Of a stretch of 64,000 nucleotides of DNA, positions 61,762 to 64,000 are shown piece by piece (positions within the stretch are counted from its first letter, which is position 1; each line of letters opens with the position of its first letter). The notes under the pieces were generated by a model that ran no database searches, was not told where the DNA came from, and saw only the letters and a list, made by a program, of their open reading frames with translations. The position numbers were made by a program, and so were the translations under genes. The stretch is taken from positions 1 through 64,000 of the forward strand of contig DXAK01000043.1 of NCBI GenBank assembly GCA_019117065.1, in the 5' to 3' direction. This DNA is from Candidatus Mediterraneibacter pullicola (lineage in GTDB: Bacteria; Bacillota; Clostridia; Lachnospirales; Lachnospiraceae).

Positions 61762-62663
61762 TGGATATGAGAATAAATATCGCGGGTGTGGAGTGGAACA
61801 ATCCAGTGACCGTTGCTTCGGGAACTTTTGGGTCGGGAGTGGAGTTTGCGGACTTTGTGGACTTAAACCGTTTGGGCGCAGTGACCACGAAGGGTGTGGC
61901 AAATATTCCTTGGGAGGGAAATCCGACTCCGAGAGTGGCGGAAGTATACGGCGGCATGATGAACGCGGTGGGATTACAGAACCCGGGAATCGATGTGTTC
62001 TGCGAGAGAGACATCCCCTTTCTCCGCAAATACGATACAAAGATTATTGTTAATGTGTGCGGAAAATCCACAGAAGATTACTGTGAGGTCGTAGAGCGTC
62101 TGGCACAGGAGGACGTGGACATGCTGGAGATCAATATCTCCTGTCCGAATGTCAAAGAGGGCGGTATCGCCTTCGGGCAAAACCCGAAAGCGGCGGAGGA
62201 GATCACAAGAGCCGTGAAAAAATATGCGAAACAGCCTGTGATTATGAAGTTAAGTCCGAACGTGACTAGCATTGCCGATATGGCGAGAGCAGTGGAAGCT
62301 GGCGGAGCGGATGCAGTCTCCCTGATCAATACGATCACAGGTATGAAAATTGATATCCAGAAGAAAGGGTTTCTCCTAGCAAATAAAACGGGGGGCGTAT
62401 CTGGTCCGGCTATTCATCCTATCGCGGTACGTATGGTGTACGAGGCGGCAAATGCAGTTAAGATCCCGGTCATCGGAATGGGCGGTATCGCTTCTGCAGA
62501 AGATGCCATAGAGATGCTCCTTGCCGGAGCAAGCGCAGTATCCGTGGGAACAGCGAATTTTTATAATCCGGCGGTGACCATGGAGATTGTGGACGGGATA
62601 GAGAGATATATGCAGGAACAGGGATTTGAGACAGCTTTGGATATGGTGGGAATTGTGAGATAG
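61761..62663 (+). CDS. pyrD: Dihydroorotate dehydrogenase B, catalytic subunit
   Basis: 300 residues of class 1B. NPVTVASGTFG start, ISCPNVKEGG with the catalytic Cys, VIMKLSPNVT, and FMN phosphate loop IGMGGIASAEDAIEMLLAGA. Oxidises dihydroorotate to orotate with PyrK. It overlaps pyrK by one base. Confidence 0.97.
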   Translation: MDMRINIAGVEWNNPVTVASGTFGSGVEFADFVDLNRLGAVTTKGVANIPWEGNPTPRVAEVYGGMMNAVGLQNPGIDVFCERDIPFLRKYDTKIIVNVCGKSTEDYCEVVERLAQEDVDMLEINISCPNVKEGGIAFGQNPKAAEEITRAVKKYAKQPVIMKLSPNVTSIADMARAVEAGGADAVSLINTITGMKIDIQKKGFLLANKTGGVSGPAIHPIAVRMVYEAANAVKIPVIGMGGIASAEDAIEMLLAGASAVSVGTANFYNPAVTMEIVDGIERYMQEQGFETALDMVGIVR

Positions 62664-62688
62664 ACGGCGGTTAAGGAGGAAAAGACAA

Positions 62689-63138
62689 ATGAAAAAGATG
62701 GTGAATATTTCTCTGGTATATTTTATATTTGCAATGGCCGGAGGTGTTTTTTACAGAGAGTTTACAAAGTTGTACGGCTATACGGGACTTACGTCGCTGC
62801 GGGTGGTCCACACGCATCTGCTCGTGCTTGGAACATTCTTATTTTTGCTCCTCGCTCTTGCCTGTAAAGCGACGGACATACAGAAGTCAGGGCAGTTTAA
62901 ACGATTTCTGGTGTTATACAACATTGCTCTGCCCCTTATGGTCATCATGCTTCTTGTCAGGGGAATCATTCAGGTACTGGACATAGAACTTGGAAGCGGG
63001 GACGCAGCGGTTTCAGGCATTGCAGGAGTGTCGCATATTTTGCTTCTAATTGCATTTATTTTCTTTTTTCTGTCGCTTAGGGATGCTGCATCTGGAAAAG
63101 AAGCGATAGAACTTATTAAGAAGAAAAAGCAGATGTAA
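62689..63138 (+). CDS. DUF2871 family membrane protein
   Basis: 149 residues, four helices. VYFIFAMAGGVFYREFTK and VVHTHLLVLGTFLFLLLAL (two His) match DUF2871, a family of unknown function in Firmicutes. The conserved His in membrane helices hint at a heme or metal site. It is 25 bp after pyrD with an AAGGAGG RBS and may ride on the pyr transcript. A terminator follows. Confidence 0.85.
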   Translation: MKKMVNISLVYFIFAMAGGVFYREFTKLYGYTGLTSLRVVHTHLLVLGTFLFLLLALACKATDIQKSGQFKRFLVLYNIALPLMVIMLLVRGIIQVLDIELGSGDAAVSGIAGVSHILLLIAFIFFFLSLRDAASGKEAIELIKKKKQM

Positions 63139-63191
63139 TTGAATATAAGAAATAAAATTAACCTTCCAGGGTTTTGGTTTATTGTGTATCA

Positions 63192-63226
63192 GACCTGCGT
63201 AACATACAGCGCAGGTCATTTTTATT
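63192..63226 (+). terminator. Intrinsic terminator of the pyr / DUF2871 unit
   Basis: GACCTGCG / CGCAGGTC (63192-63199, 63210-63217), followed by ATTTTTATT. The rest of the gap up to 63345 holds no gene; TTGACT at 63319-63324 is a possible -35 box for marR. Confidence 0.85.
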
Positions 63227-63345
63227 GCAGAAGTTAGGATGAAATGGCGTAACCTTTGTCCCGTCTGTGTGTTAGGATACCTGTCTTTTATTAAAGAACA
63301 AAGATAAAGCGTGTATTGTTGACTTTTTTACAGCTATTATGATAA

Positions 63346-63367
63346 ATTAGTAAAAAAGGGGACTAAT
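63346..63367. promoter_or_regulatory. ATTAGT/ACTAAT dyad before the MarR gene
   Basis: A perfect 6-bp inverted repeat with a 10-bp spacer that contains AAAAAAGGGG, the gene's RBS, ending two bases before the start codon. A site for autoregulation by MarR is plausible. Confidence 0.4.
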
Positions 63368-63369
63368 GT

Positions 63370-63807
63370 ATGAGAGAAATTGACAGAACAAAGGATTTAA
63401 AAAGATTTTATTTAGACTGGCAGGCTTTGAATCATGTATATGAGCAGTATGCCAGAGATAATGGGCTGACCTATGTATCGTTGTTTATGCTACAGCTTAT
63501 TGATGATGGAACAACGCAAAAGGAATTATGCGATACATTATACTTTCCTAAACAAACCATAAATAAAACCATTCAGTCTTTTTGCAGGAAAGGGTACATT
63601 GTTTTGAAAAATAACAATGTGGATAAAAGATATAAATTGATATATCTGACTGAAAAAGGTAAGGACTTTCAGGACAAAGTCATTCCGGCGATTCAAAAGG
63701 CTGAAACGGAATCATTTGACAGCCTGTCAGAAGAAGAACAAAAGACATTAGCAGACCTTTGGGAAAAGTATACCAGCATTTGTATAAGAAAGATAAATGG
63801 AGATTGA
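63370..63807 (+). CDS. MarR family transcriptional regulator
   Basis: 145 residues with the MarR winged helix: GTTQKELCDTLYFPKQTINKTIQSF then KGYIVLKNNNVDKRYKLIYLTEKG. Usually a repressor released by a small molecule. The following SDR gene is the likely target. Base composition is more AT-rich than in the neighbours to the left, suggesting separate ancestry. Confidence 0.93.
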   Translation: MREIDRTKDLKRFYLDWQALNHVYEQYARDNGLTYVSLFMLQLIDDGTTQKELCDTLYFPKQTINKTIQSFCRKGYIVLKNNNVDKRYKLIYLTEKGKDFQDKVIPAIQKAETESFDSLSEEEQKTLADLWEKYTSICIRKINGD

Positions 63808-63811
63808 TAAC

Positions 63812-64000
63812 GTGGCAAAAGTTTGGTTTATAACAGGGGCAAGGCGGGGAATAGGGCGATCCATCACAGAAACTGTTTTAAAGCATGGAGACTCCGTCGT
63901 TGCGACGACCAGAAATGAAAACGATTTGAATATGGCAGGCGAATACGCCGGCAGATTTTTAAACTTACGCTTAGACGTAGCAAATGACACACAGGAACAA
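63812..64000 (+). CDS. Short-chain dehydrogenase/reductase, N-terminal part; runs off the right edge
   Basis: 63 codons visible. VWFITGARRGIGRSI is the NAD(P)-binding TGxxxGIG motif, and an Asp in LRLDVAND follows, as in SDR enzymes; Arg after the motif (TTRNE) hints at NADPH. The GTG at 63812 has GGAG ahead and gives the normal SDR start VAKVWFITG. An in-frame ATG at 63797 overlaps marR. Substrate unknown. Confidence 0.88.
   Translation, partial: MAKVWFITGARRGIGRSITETVLKHGDSVVATTRNENDLNMAGEYAGRFLNLRLDVANDTQEQ

Overview
The window is chromosomal DNA of a low-to-moderate GC, Gram-positive, spore-forming anaerobe. It is most likely a gut Lachnospiraceae (Dorea / Mediterraneibacter / Blautia-like Clostridia); the family is inferred from gene content and style, not from a search. 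The signs are AGGAGG-type ribosome binding sites, TTGACA/TATAAT promoters, a YlmC/YmxH sporulation-type protein, a Csp-like subtilase, rubrerythrin, PPi-dependent phosphofructokinase, pyrK/pyrD(B), an ANTAR regulator beside glnA, and tRNAs without encoded CCA.

Layout. 1-~750: AT-rich right end of an integrative element, with the C-terminal part of a tyrosine recombinase and its terminal repeats, abutting the clpB promoter. 750-5,766: clpB, dinB and an acyltransferase. 5,878-8,394: a membrane/glycolipid group (DedA, GT4 glycosyltransferase, DUF374 acyltransferase), followed by a two-component system to 11,247. 11,282-14,848: a palindromic repeat, DegV, a TetR regulator, tRNA-Val, MATE exporter and tRNA-Leu. 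14,984-19,707: an HTH/membrane protein with a BNR-repeat membrane protein, then a PadR regulator with a membrane SEDS protein under a very strong dyad operator. 19,826-30,481: rubrerythrin, GT2, PPi-PFK, S8 protease, a heterodimeric ABC exporter, NUDIX, a nucleotidyltransferase, a second copy of the palindromic repeat, and hemolysin III. 30,635-36,826: DUF2264, carbamate kinase, a DUF975/CmpB-like membrane protein and a small HTH/membrane protein pair. 36,958-41,545: YlmC, NrdR, TruA, ExoIII and two CobW-family metal GTPases. 41,635-50,953: an alpha-galactoside (raffinose-type) utilisation locus. 50,954-53,975: glnA-ANTAR and dapF. 54,143-55,107: a remnant of a cell-wall-anchored protein and tRNA-Pro/tRNA-Gln. 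55,108-59,975: polysaccharide deacetylase, a TetM-like GTPase fused to a Rae1/YacP-like nuclease, and small membrane proteins. 60,004-63,138: pyrF-pyrK-pyrD and DUF2871. 63,346-64,000: MarR regulator and the start of an SDR oxidoreductase.

How genes work together. The sugar locus reads as a full pathway. A binding-protein ABC importer takes up a raffinose-family oligosaccharide; GH36 alpha-galactosidase removes galactose; a GH13 amylosucrase-family enzyme splits the sucrose core; a PfkB kinase phosphorylates the fructose; and a divergent AraC regulator faces three copies of one motif. The pyr genes supply UMP synthesis. The GT4/DUF374/DedA group looks like envelope lipid synthesis.

The best candidates for something little described are: (i) the ribosome-protection GTPase fused to an A-site-type ribonuclease domain, with a leader whose inverted repeat hides the ribosome binding site; (ii) two ~92-bp palindromic elements with compensatory base changes, both between convergent genes; (iii) the CobW GTPase carrying a TIGR03943/DUF1980-like C-terminal domain; (iv) the PadR-controlled SEDS protein; and (v) the HTH-membrane/BNR pair.
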